DNA from: Haematobia irritans
Lineage: Eukaryota; Arthropoda; Insecta; Diptera; Muscidae
Reading direction: 5' to 3'
NCBI RefSeq assembly: GCF_050003625.1
Contig: NC_134401.1
Coordinates: forward strand, 65,255,242 to 65,319,241
Length of the DNA: 64,000 bases
The translations under genes and the position numbers were made by a program. The notes under the pieces were generated by a model. The model saw only the letters and a program-made list of their open reading frames with translations. It was not told where the DNA came from and did no database searches. How positions within the stretch are numbered: position 1 is the first letter of the stretch; each line of letters begins with the position of its first letter. Shown here in pieces: positions 1 to 12,886 of the stretch.

Positions 1-478
1 AGAAGCCCAAGAAGTAAAATCGGGAGATCGGTCTATATTGGGGCTACATCAAAACATGGACCGACACTCATCATTTTCGGCACACCTCTTTATGGTCCTA
101 GAATATTTCTAGATTTTCAATTTCAGGCAAATTGGATAAAAAAACTACGGTTTATATAAGCACAAGACCCCAAATCGGGCGTTCGGTTTATATGGAAGTT
201 ATATCAAAACCTGGAACGATATATCCCATCTTCGAACTTGGCCTGCGTGCAGACAAAAATTCTGTGCCAAATTTCAGGACGATAGCTCCATTATTGAAAA
301 CTGTAGCGTGATTACAACAGACAGACAGGCGGACATGCTTATATCGTGTTAGAATTTCTCCCTGATCAAGAATATATATACTTTCTATAGTCGGAAATCG
401 ATATTTCGATGTGTTACAAACGGAATAACAAACTTATTATACCCCCGTCACCATTCTATGGTGGTGGGTGTAATAATG
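1..478 (-). repeat. Dispersed 153-bp-family repeat, terminal part
   Basis: This stretch has phrases such as 'ggtttatatgg', 'acagacaggcggacatg', 'aagaatatatatactttc' and 'cgatgtgttacaaacgg', and ends in 'attatacccccgtcacc'. The same phrases recur at 25.15-25.6 kb, 33.27-33.5 kb (opposite strand) and 61.5 kb. It is therefore one end of a dispersed repeat whose body is made of about 153-bp units. No coding capacity is visible. The element class is unknown to me. Confidence 0.6.
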
Positions 479-1166
479 GCAAAGCAATATAATATTTGGA
501 ATTATATTCATACATTGCAAATTCTGGAAATAAAAAATATAAATGGAAAATTAATATTTTTATTATACACATTTATTGCGATTTTCGGATATCAAACTGG
601 AAAAGGTAAAACAAAAATAGAACTATATTAATTGAATCTGTTTCCAAATTCAATTAAGTGTTTAATTGAAAAAAATTCGGTTGCAATTTTGTGCAGTGAA
701 ATTTTTTTTTTTGTATCCGGAAGTGGTGCAAAATTGGCGCAGAAGCGATGAATTTAACATGGGCTTGTCAGGACGACTGTCCACCATTTCTACAGCCGTT
801 GCACTTTTGCATCATATTAAGTGATCTGGATGTAAATTGAAATTAAATTACCTATTAAAAATATGGACAAATGCGCGTAATAAAAAATTGAATTGTTTGC
901 TGGGTATTAAAGTGCCTATTAAGATTATTGAACATTTGTTTTAAGGGCCACATCCAATTAAAAAAGAAAAAAGAGGCTTTCGTACAGAAGTGTTTGTCCT
1001 AAACAACACCAATAAATCATAACAACTAAACAGAATGAGGAACAAAAAATTAAACATTTTCTAGCGAAAATCATTATTTGAATGAGAAAAAAATGCTTAA
1101 GTTAATTGAAAGCAAGTTCCAGCAACGAGCAATGCGAACAAGAAAGGAGCGCTCATATAATGAGCA
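479..1166. other. AT-rich spacer with one short repeat fragment
   Basis: No gene is recognisable. Positions 715-830 ('ccggaagtggtgcaaaattgg', then a stretch on 'ccaccatttctacagccgtt') resemble 39.68-39.80 kb and, on the other strand, 55.69-55.76 kb. It is probably a fragment of another MITE family. Confidence 0.4.
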
Positions 1167-1232
1167 CGTTAGGTTAAAGTGGCAGCCCGATTAAGATTCA
1201 GGCTCACTTAGACTATTCGGTCCATTGTGATA
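1167..1232 (-). repeat. tRNA-derived SINE, 3'-end fragment
   Basis: The sequence 'gttaggttaaagtggcagcc' followed by 'ggctcacttagactattcgg' and 'tccattgtgat' matches the 3' tail of the SINE family seen in full at 38.8, 48.3 and 59.8 kb. Only the tail end is present, read on the minus strand. Confidence 0.7.
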
Positions 1233-3698
1233 AAAGCACGTTATTCTAGGGATAATTGTCTGAGTATTCCTTGTCGAGCGAGTACAATTAAATGCCTCAC
1301 TCAAAACATTAAGTATTAGATGTTCCAAAGAAGGCGAGATTGATACAACAAAGCTTGAAACCAGTATGCCTAAAAATCGCAAAACAATTTTCGTTTAAAG
1401 ATTTTGGTATCAATTCTGAGCCAAAGATGCTTTTGTTTACTCCATAAATATTTTAAGAAATTTAAAATACTGTTAATGATTCACGTAGAGATTCAAACAA
1501 ATGCTTTATTTAATTAAAAAAACATTGCCACATTTCTAAAATATATCGCTTTTAACATATAAAAAAATGTAAAAATTCATTTAAAAATTTTCTCTTTTTC
1601 ACATGAAGTTCTTTAAGGTAAATATAAAAATCTTTCGTTTTGCACCTATTTAGCAATAAAACAAAATTCTAAACTTTATTGGATATTAATCATACACATT
1701 TGGAAAGTTTTGTTATATGTTTCTGGGCAGACGTGGACTTTACGATGTGCTAATAAAATTGTCACAGGTGGGCCTGTCATAGGACTGGTACCGAATTTAA
1801 TTTAAACACAGGTTCTTAAGAGGTTGACCGAGACTGGTTCATGAGAACTCCAAAGAGATTTTCAGTACCACCTAAGCAGATAGAACCTTCTGGTTTCTGG
1901 TACCTGAAATACGTCTCTTCGTTAGAAGTTCATGCAATGCGGCCTCAGTAGACCTGGGCTTCGACTAAGCATATTGTCGTATCGAGAGCAATCTTGAATT
2001 GATGCTAGTTCTTAGATAAATATCTATAAGCCTCTCCAGAGTCTTAAGAATAAGAATAAGATAAGTATAAGATGATTGATCGGGGCCCAAAAACTAAATT
2101 TACACATGTTAAAGTGATTGGTCCCTTCCATACGTTTTGATCTGAGCTGGGACTGGTCCATACACTCCAGGGTTGATCCATAAAAATTTTTAATTTTTAA
2201 AGTGCATTCTTATGTTTTCAAATCAAATACCAAAATATTGAAATAGCATCACAAATAAATAACCAATGTCAAAACGGCTGTTTAAAAATGTAACTTCCGC
2301 CCAATAACAAACACATGTGAAATTCATTGCTTCTGATCCAGATTACCACCAATTTCGGATAAACAAAGAAGAACAAATATTGTTGTGATGCAAAAGAATG
2401 CGAATTTTTCTTAGCATAAAAGACGCATTGCTCTGGTATAAAGTCGATACACTTTTCAATAAAGTCGCAAAATGTCGATTTGGAGTCCTAAAAAACTATT
2501 CAATTGAAAAGTTTTGATTCATTCTCGAATGTTTTCATTGAAAATTTATCCAACTTTATAACGAAAAACATTCGAAACACTGTGCCTCGGTCTATGGTCT
2601 AGACAAGGCTTAAAAATTCATTTAGCATTAGAGTCAATTGGAGTCATGGCATCGCCTGATCACTTCCACCATTAGTCTGACATACCTCCACAACCCTATA
2701 GTTGGCTTGGTTGGTGTACACAAAAACCAGTATACTTCAAGCCAGCTGTGCTGTGTGACCCACTCCCCAACAACTGCAACAATCCACATGGAGTTAAGGT
2801 ATTCATTTTGGACTTGTGAACAATTCATGAAGCATACATTGAAGATGTATGTTCGTTGTTATTAGCCAGTGTTTTCGCAGGAATATTTTCTAAAATCCAA
2901 AATGAAAAAAAAACGATGTAAGATTCGTATAAATAAATGTTGATTGATATTCAGAAGAAAGAGAGATTTTGTTTTCCAAAATAGAGGCGGGCGTCGTTGA
3001 CGATGCAATGAATAGATAATACAGCCTAAAAGGCGTTTGAATGCGGATGCATTAAGAACAAGTCATGCGTTCATCAGGGTATTCAATCATCAAACTTCGT
3101 ATATCAACAATTTCGTGATCAGTTGAATGTAGAAATGACATGAATCTCGATGAACAGTCGATGACTAAGACTAAGCAAACGTAGAAATGGTTTGTGCATG
3201 AAGAGAGTTTAAAATACTACCAAAGCCATCTAAATGTATAATAATAATGATAGTGTGCAATTAGATCTGGTTTAGAATGTGCTAATTAAGGAAAACAATC
3301 TCATTGCTTTTATATAACCATTTAAACATAATTCACTTCAAATCGTTGATAAGGTCCCATTATCATTTTTCCATCTATGGTATTATAACAAATGGGGGGC
3401 TGTATTATGGTTTGTTTCGATTGTCCTTGCTAAATTATTGTCCCCGAAGAGAATCGGTGGAAAATTGCGACGAGTATTTTTAACTTTAACTACAGAAACA
3501 TGTACAAATATGACCAACTCACCCACACAAAAATGCCACTCGGCCACACAGAAATGCATTTTTGTGTGGGCGAGTGGCTCGTATTTGCATGATTTGAAAT
3601 CGGATTTGTTCCTAAGTATAATAACCTTTCCATGAATACATAATATTTGCATAAAACTTACTCAATCAAATCAAATCAAATCAAATTGGACCAGTTTT
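1233..3698. other. Non-coding stretch, no recognised gene
   Basis: Open frames here are short (under 90 codons) and overlap on both strands, with no domain I recognise. A fragment near 1398-1460 ('gattttggtatcaattctga') belongs to the MITE family at 26.5 and 47.5 kb. Positions 1720-2180 are less AT-rich and look like single-copy sequence, but no gene structure is evident. A small (AATC)n run lies at about 3664-3685. Confidence 0.4.
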
Positions 3699-3880
3699 AG
3701 CTATAGCCCACATATAAACCGAAAAACAAGTTTCATCCGACCCGGTTGCAATTTAGTACCTGATGTTAGTATATGCCCTCTTACAATCTTGCAAAGATCC
3801 CCAGTTGCACTTCCGGTACCGCTTGGAGGAGTAAATTTAATCCGATCCCGTTGTAATTCGGTACATGATGTTAGTATACC
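3699..3880. repeat. 153-bp-family repeat fragment
   Basis: Roughly one and a bit units: 'agcccacatataaaccg', 'tttcatccgacccggttg', 'ggaggagtaaatttaatcc'. These match the units at 33.55-34.32 kb. The copy is diverged and truncated. Confidence 0.6.
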
Positions 3881-4049
3881 CAGCAAAAAAAAAATTGAAA
3901 GTTCCATTTCTTTTCCGGTATCCTCCATCAATTTTTTTCCACTTCCAATAAAGTTCTTTTGAACCAGTCTTAGAAAATTTAAATTTTGGATAATTAAATA
4001 TCGTTAACAAGAATACATCGAAAAACCGTAAACCCATCAGCTAGGAACA

Positions 4050-4420
4050 TTTTGGATAATTTTAGAAAAATTAGATTAAATTAAGAAAATTTTAACTAAA
4101 CTGTATTACAAACGCAGATGCCACGTCGATTGCACATAAATAAGTAAATATATTCAAGAACATTTATTTACTAAAGAAAATTCAGGAATTTAGCAATGAG
4201 CGCATTATTGGTACAATTTACAAATCTGAACTATTTTCCGAGAGACACGAATTTAGTAAATCTTTAAGCTTCATTTTCCCCTTTTTTTAGGTCATTCACT
4301 AACGTACACAACAAATTATTAAAGTCAATGAAACTTTCTCATAACATAATAATTCCATGAACTAAAATAGAACTAAATTGAATAATAAATATTGGCTGAA
4401 AATAACAAAATGAAAACGAT
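4050..4420. repeat. Dispersed repeat (8.6/10.3-kb family), diverged copy
   Basis: The stretch 'aactgtattacaaacgcag', then 'ataaataagtaaatat' and 'cataataattccatgaac' recurs at 8.67-9.03 kb and, in part, at 10.33-10.55 kb. The copies look like MITE descendants. No coding capacity is seen. Confidence 0.45.
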
Positions 4421-4481
4421 AAAAAATAATCTTTGAAAAAAAAAAATCTTTTGAAAAAAAAAAATATTTGATAACAAAATT

Positions 4482-4672
4482 ACCGCTGGTGAGATTTGAA
4501 CCTGTGTTCTTTATTTTTCATTCATGTTAGCTTAGAATGTTATGCCTGGATGTCATACTACGATCATACCACAAACATTTGAATTGACGGTTCGACGCTT
4601 CGTGTTCAATGGCGCTTGTGGCTGAATGTGGTAAGGCGTCAACATAACCAGGTTTAATCCCTGGTCGGGCCG
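4482..4672. other. Pair of oppositely oriented tRNA-like fragments
   Basis: On the plus strand (about 4610-4672) there is an A-box-like 'tggctgaatgtgg' at 4619-4631 and a B-box 'ggtttaatccc' at 4651-4661, inside a perfect 5-bp T-stem (ccagg/cctgg). The layout resembles a Leu/Ser-type tRNA. On the minus strand the B-box-like 'ggttcaaatctc' at about 4490-4502 recurs at 39.96 kb and 41.48 kb. Neither fragment forms a convincing acceptor stem, so they are tRNA-derived pseudo-sequences rather than genes. Confidence 0.4.
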
Positions 4673-4746
4673 AAAAACTTTTTGAAACTGTAAAAAAGTG
4701 TAATAAAATTTTGATAAATATAAAATGTGAAAAAAATTTTGTTCGT

Positions 4747-4801
4747 GACTTTTGCGACATACATTTACGACGGTATAATACGTATGTATGTCGCAAAAGT
4801 C
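4747..4801. repeat. Perfect 18-bp-stem hairpin
   Basis: Arm gacttttgcgacatacat (4747-4764) is exactly reverse-complemented at 4784-4801, with a 19-nt loop. No gene or terminator context explains it. It could be the core of a foldback MITE. Confidence 0.7.
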
Positions 4802-5910
4802 GTAAACCTCTCATTTTCGTCTTAGAAGAATTTGGTAATTTTTATTCACGTTGGCAGTATTTAAAATCTTTAAAATAATACAAAATTTTAAGTTATATTG
4901 TTAATATAAATTACCAAATATTTTCATCTTGGCTAAAATTTAGGCGACCGTGAATGTCCACTTCTCAGAGGTTTGTTTTTATCCGAAAACGATGTTAAAC
5001 CCGCTTCATAATATGCAAACATATTATGTTGTATTTATTGAAAAGAAAAATTTTTACTACCAACTATTCTGGGTTTTCTTGGTCAAAAATCTCCCTCCAA
5101 GCTTTCGTTGCATCAGTGAGTAGCAAGAGTTTAGACAATTTTTAGTTAGTATGACAACTGGCTCTAATAAGTCAAAAAGTCTCTTAAGAGATTTTATAAA
5201 ATTTCTGCTTAAATTTGCTTAATTTATATATGAGCCAGCACAGTCCTTCACGTTCACTGCTCCATCGAGTACCTTTTGTAATTTAAGCTTGGTGCGTCCC
5301 ATTGAAATAAGTTTATTCTACAGATTGGATTTTTGAAATTTGTTAAGAATATTTTGAACATTGGTGAAAATTGACACTTTTTCACACATATTATCTTACA
5401 TATAATCGAATTTGCTGCCTAGGTGAAGTGACTGAAGTCGCATGAACTACCTGTGATTAGCCAGATTATGCCTTAGTTATAGTCCCAAATTTTCTAATAA
5501 TGTGATTCAGACCCCAAATGAATACTTCTATTTTGTTCAAGATACGACATGAATGCAAACGAATTATAGCATTAGAATCCAAAAAAGAACTATTTGTTCT
5601 ACATTTACGACGCGTATGTGATGTTTTCGACTTTTACAACTTTGCGACAGTCGCAAACCTGAAAAATGTTGATACAGACCGTTCTAAAATTCATTGGAGA
5701 CGATCCAAGTGCACTACTTCCGGATCACAAAAATAATTAGAGGTAATTATGCACCCTTGCTTATTTACCCATTTAAGGTTAATAAACGTATATTTTTATT
5801 AATTTTGAGGTAATTAAGCGAGCATGAATTATCATTATTATTTATCACTTGAATTATTAACCAAATGTTTGAAGATAGTTGAACTATGTTAAATATGGGA
5901 TATATATATA
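4802..5910. other. Non-coding stretch
   Basis: AT-rich sequence with only short open frames. Positions 5600-5655 repeat parts of the 4.75-kb hairpin vocabulary ('catttacgacg', 'ttgcgacagtcgcaaacc'). I see no gene. Confidence 0.4.
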
Positions 5911-6541
5911 CACCCTCAAAAAAATCGCTTCTCTAACATATGTTCCAAACATATTTTGCAGGAAGCATATATATTATTGGATGCTGCCGAAACATTAATA
6001 TGTTTGTTTTATGTGAACATATTGTATGTTTGGAAGCATTTTGAGCCCAAAAATAGTATATGCTTGGAAGAATTTTCCCAAAGAAGATTGTGCTCATTCC
6101 CTCACATAATTTTCATTTCCACGAAATTTTTTAGTTCTTGACACCTTTTTCTGTAATACAAATAATGTTGAAGACATTATTCAATTTTATAATTTTTTTA
6201 AATTTTATCTTTCGAGAATCGAACCGAGGATCATACAGTTTGTAAGCCATCACACTATCTACTGAGCTACGTAGCTGTTATGGCCATCAATAGACAATTA
6301 TCGTTATAAGTTATATTTATGTAGCATAGTCTGCAGCGCCCACGAGCCGATGCAAACAAAACATTATTCAACAGAAACATACATTTGTTAGCCACGTGGA
6401 GCAGTAGTTAGCATATCTGCCTTGCATGCAAAGGGTCGTGGGTTCAATCCCTGCTCCGACTAAACACCATTTTCTTTTTAATTTACGTTACACATTTATA
6501 TTTATACTATATTAAATTTTTTAATAAAACTTCGAAATGTG
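5911..6541 (-). mobile_element. Dual-tRNA-like element, old copy E (cut by gap)
   Basis: The left end CACCCTCAAAAAAATCG follows a TA at 5909-5910. The same end, inverted, closes the copy at 40.05-41.39 kb. Inside are a minus-strand tRNA-like module (about 6212-6281; A-box tagctcagtag, B-box ggttcgattct) and a plus-strand module (about 6390-6462; 'gtggagcagtagttagcat', B-box-like ggttcaatccc). The assembly gap removes the right end. This is an older relative of the 27.3-kb copy. Confidence 0.65.
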
Positions 6542-6641
6542 NNNNNNNNNNNNNNNNNNNNNNNNNNNNNNNNNNNNNNNNNNNNNNNNNNNNNNNNNNN
6601 NNNNNNNNNNNNNNNNNNNNNNNNNNNNNNNNNNNNNNNNN
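6542..6641. other. Assembly gap, 100 N
   Basis: One hundred consecutive Ns. The exactly round size suggests a gap of unknown true length. Confidence 0.98.
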
Positions 6642-8611
<1,970 letters not shown>

Positions 8612-8626
8612 CACAAAGCGTTGTTA

Positions 8627-9072
8627 AACCCAGAAGAAGAAACGGAACGAAATTTTAGATAAACTAATATTTTAACTAAAAAGTATTACAAACGTTGACA
8701 TCACGCCGATATCATAAAAATAAGTAAATATTTTTCAACAAATTCAAGAAAATTTATTAGACATTTTCACTTGTTAAAGAAAATTTTGTTGTATGTTAGG
8801 AAAAACTTGGAGTTTAAAATTGCAAGAATGTCTTTAGTGACATACGAAGTATTTTTAGTAAAATTTAAAGAAATTCTGAACTATTTTGTGGAAGACACTA
8901 ATTTAGTTAATCTTTATGCTACATTTCAGTATATTTTTTCCTCTGTTTTAGTTAATTTAACACAAAAAATTATTAGAGTAAAGGAAACTTTCTCCAAACA
9001 TAATAATTCCATGAACTAAAATAAAGTTAAATTGGCTTTAGTAAAATAGAGAGTTCACTTTTTTTTTGGGTG
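8627..9072. mobile_element. MITE-like element ending CACTTTTTTTTTGGGTG
   Basis: The right end is followed by TA (9073-9074). Inverted, it reads CACCCAAAAAAAAAGTG, close to the ends of the 29.04-30.39-kb element. The left end 'acccagaagaagaaac' is a weaker match. Body sequence is shared with 4.05 and 10.3 kb. No coding capacity is seen. Confidence 0.5.
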
Positions 9073-10319
9073 TATAGTGTATTTTCTTTTATAGCAAATA
9101 AACTCGAACTTCTGATAAGCGATCCAATGATTGTCTCTGATATTTTTTTGTTTGCTTTAAAAGAAATTTTTTAGCGTCAAAAGAAAACTTTGCGTGTCTG
9201 AAATTTCGTTCCCCAGAAAAGAAAACTCTTCTTTCTGTGTAGTTCATTCTTACTATTTTTGAGTATCGTACGAAAATTTCTTTTGCGTTAGATCATATTG
9301 AACTTATGTGTACGGTAGTTGAATTTTGCACCCACGGTTAGTTCATAAAATGTTTGAGGCATACTTAAAAAACGAAAAATTTCATTAGGCTGTGGAAAAT
9401 TTCGAAACAAATAATAAAATTTAACTGCAAACAAGCAATTTTCTCCCCAATAAAAATAATTTAAATTTAGCGTTAGTTTAACTACGGATTTTTTCGGTGT
9501 ATAACCTAATTTGGCCTAACTTCGCGTCAGTTCACTCCACAGCATCAAATTGTTGGTATGGGAAAATTTCCTTATGTTCAGAAAACGATGATTTACTTTG
9601 CAACACTCAAACCTCTTTTTAATTCATGCGATCGATCAATTTTCTAGTTTAATTTCACCTCCAGCTACATAGTCGTCCAGCAAGCCAATTCAATTGTTTC
9701 TGCTCAAAATGAAGCTCTGAACATCGATGATTGAAATGTTTGACAGCTTCAAAGACAGACAACAAATGCTAGCTTCGTTTATTTCTTTTATCGATGAACA
9801 TGGGGCTAACAAACACCTTTAAACTCCAGAATAAATTTTTTAAGCTATGGGATTTTTTATTCAAACAATGACAATGAAGGCCTCATACACGCAGAGAATA
9901 TACAAGATTGTTGATTCGAAGATAAAAAATGTGACTGAATTTTAGCGGAGAGCGTATAACTTTTTCTACACTGTCACATTTGTCTAGTGTTCAAAAAAGT
10001 CGTATTTGGATGTTGCTATAAATTTATTATGTACATCCGTTTTTACCTAATTCTATTTATATACACATATATCCAAGGGACACAGGTATGTTCTTTTACT
10101 TCAACAGCCGTTGCACTGAATTTGCAGCACTTCTTAAGGTGTGATCCGAATTCAGTGTTTTGAATGTGAATCCAAAAATGTCGTAATATTTTTCCAACGT
10201 TTGACCTCAAATGTTTTCAAAAAATTCGCAATTTTTCTAGAATAGAAATGATTTTTACATCTATCATTTTTACTATTATTACGCTCCCGTAATTTTAACC
10301 AAATGTTGGACTATGAGAG
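9073..10319. other. Non-coding stretch
   Basis: AT-rich, no gene seen. Positions 9205-9240 ('gaaatttcgttccccagaaa') are a short terminus-like fragment of the dual-tRNA element family. Positions 10105-10160 ('cagccgttgcactgaatttg') are repeated in inverted form at about 55.67-55.71 kb. Confidence 0.4.
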
Positions 10320-10593
10320 GATTTTTTAATTATGTCAAATAAATTTTCTTGAATTTGTCGAAAAATATTTGCTTAGTAAAGTTTACAAATTTTAAGAAAT
10401 TCTGAACTATTTTGTGGGAGACACGAATATGCTTCATTTGTGTATAATTTTTTCCTCTGTTTTTTGTTAATTTAACTAATTTAAGGAAAAAATTATTACA
10501 GCCATTGAAACTTTCTTAAAACGTAATAATTCCATGAACTAAAATAGAATTAAATAGGCTTTATTGAAATATAGGCTTCACTTTTTTTGAGTG
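10320..10593. mobile_element. MITE-like fragment, CACTTTTTTTGAGTG end
   Basis: The right end is followed by TA at 10594-10595. The body ('attctgaactattttgtggg', 'cgtaataattccatgaac') matches 8.87-9.02 kb. The copy is truncated on the left. Confidence 0.45.
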
Positions 10594-10689
10594 TATTGGT
10601 TTTGCGGCTATGTTTTAGAAATCGAAGAAGATGATGTTCTTGTACGAGGTTTGCCTTTTAATATTTCGGGATTAGAGAACAAAAACAAA

Positions 10690-10798
10690 TATTGATTATC
10701 GAAAATCGCTATATTGTTTTTCAAAATATTCTCCATTAAGATCTATACACTTTGGCGTGCGTTTGAACCAAATATCAAAGCATTTAAACCAATTGTCA
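10690..10798 (-). pseudogene. mariner transposase remnant, C-terminal end
   Basis: On the minus strand this translates to a run containing WFKCFDIWFKRTPKCIDLN, then GEYFEKQ. This is the typical C-terminal ending of a mariner transposase. A hAT-like element (10807-12355) separates it from the rest of the same pseudogene at 12364-12700. Much of the middle, including the second and third catalytic Asp regions, is missing. The copy is dead. Confidence 0.65.
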
Positions 10799-10806
10799 CT
10801 CTGATC

Positions 10807-12355
10807 CAGCGTTGCCAGAATTGTTTCACCAAAAACCGCTAGATTTGTCCAAAAAACTAGCCAAAAAAAGCTAAATTTGTTTGTATCAAAAGTCACATTT
10901 CTGATTGAAATTTAACAAACTTAAAGGCTTTATTTCACTTAAAATTTTGATTACTATCACAAATTTTTACTGGAAGTCCTTCGTTTATATTTCCTAGTAA
11001 AAACATTTTTCCCAGTAAACTTGCAGTTGTCAGCTGGTTAATCATCAACAAGTCCAATGTGCGATATATTGCACAATGTCACTTAGAACTGCATTCGAAA
11101 ATATCAATGTATTTCGTTTTAACTGAATTAATGATAAATTCGTGAACGTGTACACTTCTCCTAATTTTGCCCAAAAGAATAAAACCCATTCCAACTGTCT
11201 TGCAAGTTTATACTGAATAAATTTTCCATACAAATTTCCGATTGTTGACCAGTTTTCGTAAATGTAAATCCATTCCATTAATAAATAGCAGATTTGTTTT
11301 GATCCTATCACTACGAATTTTTTATTGCATTTTTGATGTTAAAAAAATAATACCACATTCAAAACTTTATTTCCTTAATATTTCTATGTTCGGTTCCAAA
11401 GATTTTGTACACTAACGATTTTGGTATTGATTCCGAGTCAAATTTGAATTTATTCATTTTTTAAGCTTTTTCTTCATGAGCTACACACTATGCTAACGAC
11501 AACTTAAACTTCCAAATTCAGACTCGAATTTAGGTAGAAATTATTTAAAATAAAATGTTCAAAAACCTCTTCTATTTTTGAACGCTATTTTGCTTTGTGG
11601 TATAAGATACAAAAACTCCACAAATTTAAAGACTATTTCATTAATTTTAAGAATTTTTTAGAATTGACCCTAGCCTTCCTTCATGAAAAGATACCCATTT
11701 TTAAGCTGAATCACTTAACTATAAGGACAAAACGACTTTATCGGCTTTTGGACAAGGAAAACAGTTTATATAAGAGAAATTCACAAATGCTATTATAACC
11801 AAAATTCGCGTTCGTATTTTAAGGACATGAAATCTATGGCCTCACGACAATATTTTTTTAGTGTACAAAGCAATACACATCTACTATTTTAATTTATTAA
11901 TATCATAATAACTTTCGAATATTATAATAACATAAAAAGGATAAACGAGTCAAATGCTAATATTCCTAATAATTTACTGACAGTTTATATAAGGAATGTG
12001 TATGGTAATAGTAGATTTAAAGTTTACGATAACTTTTATGAATACGAGGAAAAAACTTTATAACAAGGTGTATTTGCTGCAAAAATGCCCGCATAATGGC
12101 TGGAATAATTATTAATGTTTCAATTGAGCTTTGAAATATGTGGAAAACCTTATTCTGGCAGCAAGGTTTAGATAAAAACGAAGTTTTATCCATATTTCAA
12201 TAGGAACATGTCGAAAATAAAAAAAAGCTAAAAATAGCTAAAAGGATCATGAAAAAAAGCCAGAAAAAAGCTGAAAGCTAAATGCATTTTTTCCCCGCTA
12301 AACGTCTTCAAAAAAAGCCAAATCTAGCGGGAAAAAAGCGAAATTGGCAACGCTT
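10807..12355. mobile_element. hAT-like non-autonomous element with 8-bp TSD
   Basis: Ends are CAGCGTTGCCAGAATT on the left and, inverted, AAGCGTTGCCAATTTCG on the right. Both sides carry the same 8 bp, CTCTGATC (10799-10806 and 12356-12363). An 8-bp target duplication with a (C)AGNGTTGCCA-type terminus is the hAT signature. The 1.55-kb interior is AT-rich, with only unrelated short frames (up to 88 codons) and no visible transposase, so it is non-autonomous or fully decayed. It interrupts a mariner pseudogene. Confidence 0.75.
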
Positions 12356-12363
12356 CTCTGATC

Positions 12364-12700
12364 TCCAAACAAACAAATGGTACCACTCGGAATTGACTAT
12401 TCTGCATGGTTCTAGTGATACGATTGCGACATGTCCAGTGTTTCCGAAAAACAGGCGGTCATTTGCTTGGAAGTGTGTCGTACGGGAGCACCTTTTGTTT
12501 GTGCATTTGGCTCATCTCAAAAATCCATACAGTCGACTGCTGTTTACTTTCGGGCTCATACGCGTGGCTCGATGTCGTTGACGTGTTTCGAAGCACCGCG
12601 ATGTCGTATTTTTGTAGCATTTCTTTCGACCAATCTACATTGAGTTAATGCACGTCGAAAGTTGTAAAAAATAATGGCATAAAAATGTTCTCGATTTAAT
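12364..12700 (-). pseudogene. mariner transposase remnant, N-terminal and middle parts
   Basis: Minus-strand translation gives an N-terminal trace (REHF/ENIF...FYNF-like, about 12645-12700), then DWSKEMLQKYD, then AYEPESKQQSTVW and a frameshifted 'RTMQNSQFRV' trace. These are conserved mariner transposase segments. Stops and frameshifts occur throughout, and the helix-turn-helix region is deleted. The C-terminus continues at 10690-10798, across the inserted hAT element. It is related to the mariner at 41.8 kb. Confidence 0.65.
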
Positions 12701-12714
12701 TCCAGTTTTGGGCC

Positions 12715-12886
12715 GCTCGTGTCAAAACATATATCCTCAAAGATATCAAACTTTACGATAGAGCTTTCAGTGTGCAGATGGCAACACAGAAAAAACCAGC
12801 GCTCGTGTCAAAACATATATCCTCAAAGATATCAAACTTTACGATAGAGCTTTCAGTGTGCAGATGGCAACACAGAAAAAACCAGC
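12715..12886. repeat. Perfect tandem duplication, 2 x 86 bp
   Basis: Positions 12715-12800 and 12801-12886 read identically, from 'gctcgtgtcaaaacat' to 'gaaaaaaccagc'. It lies just upstream of the mariner N-terminal remnant and shares 'gctctatcgtaaag'-type sequence with the region before the 41.8-kb mariner, so it is probably a duplicated mariner 5' end. Confidence 0.9.

Noticed and set aside
3383..3652. 89- and 65-codon overlapping frames
   Set aside because: They are opposite-strand readings of a short inverted repeat (cacacaaaaatgc / gcatttttgtgtg) with no domain.
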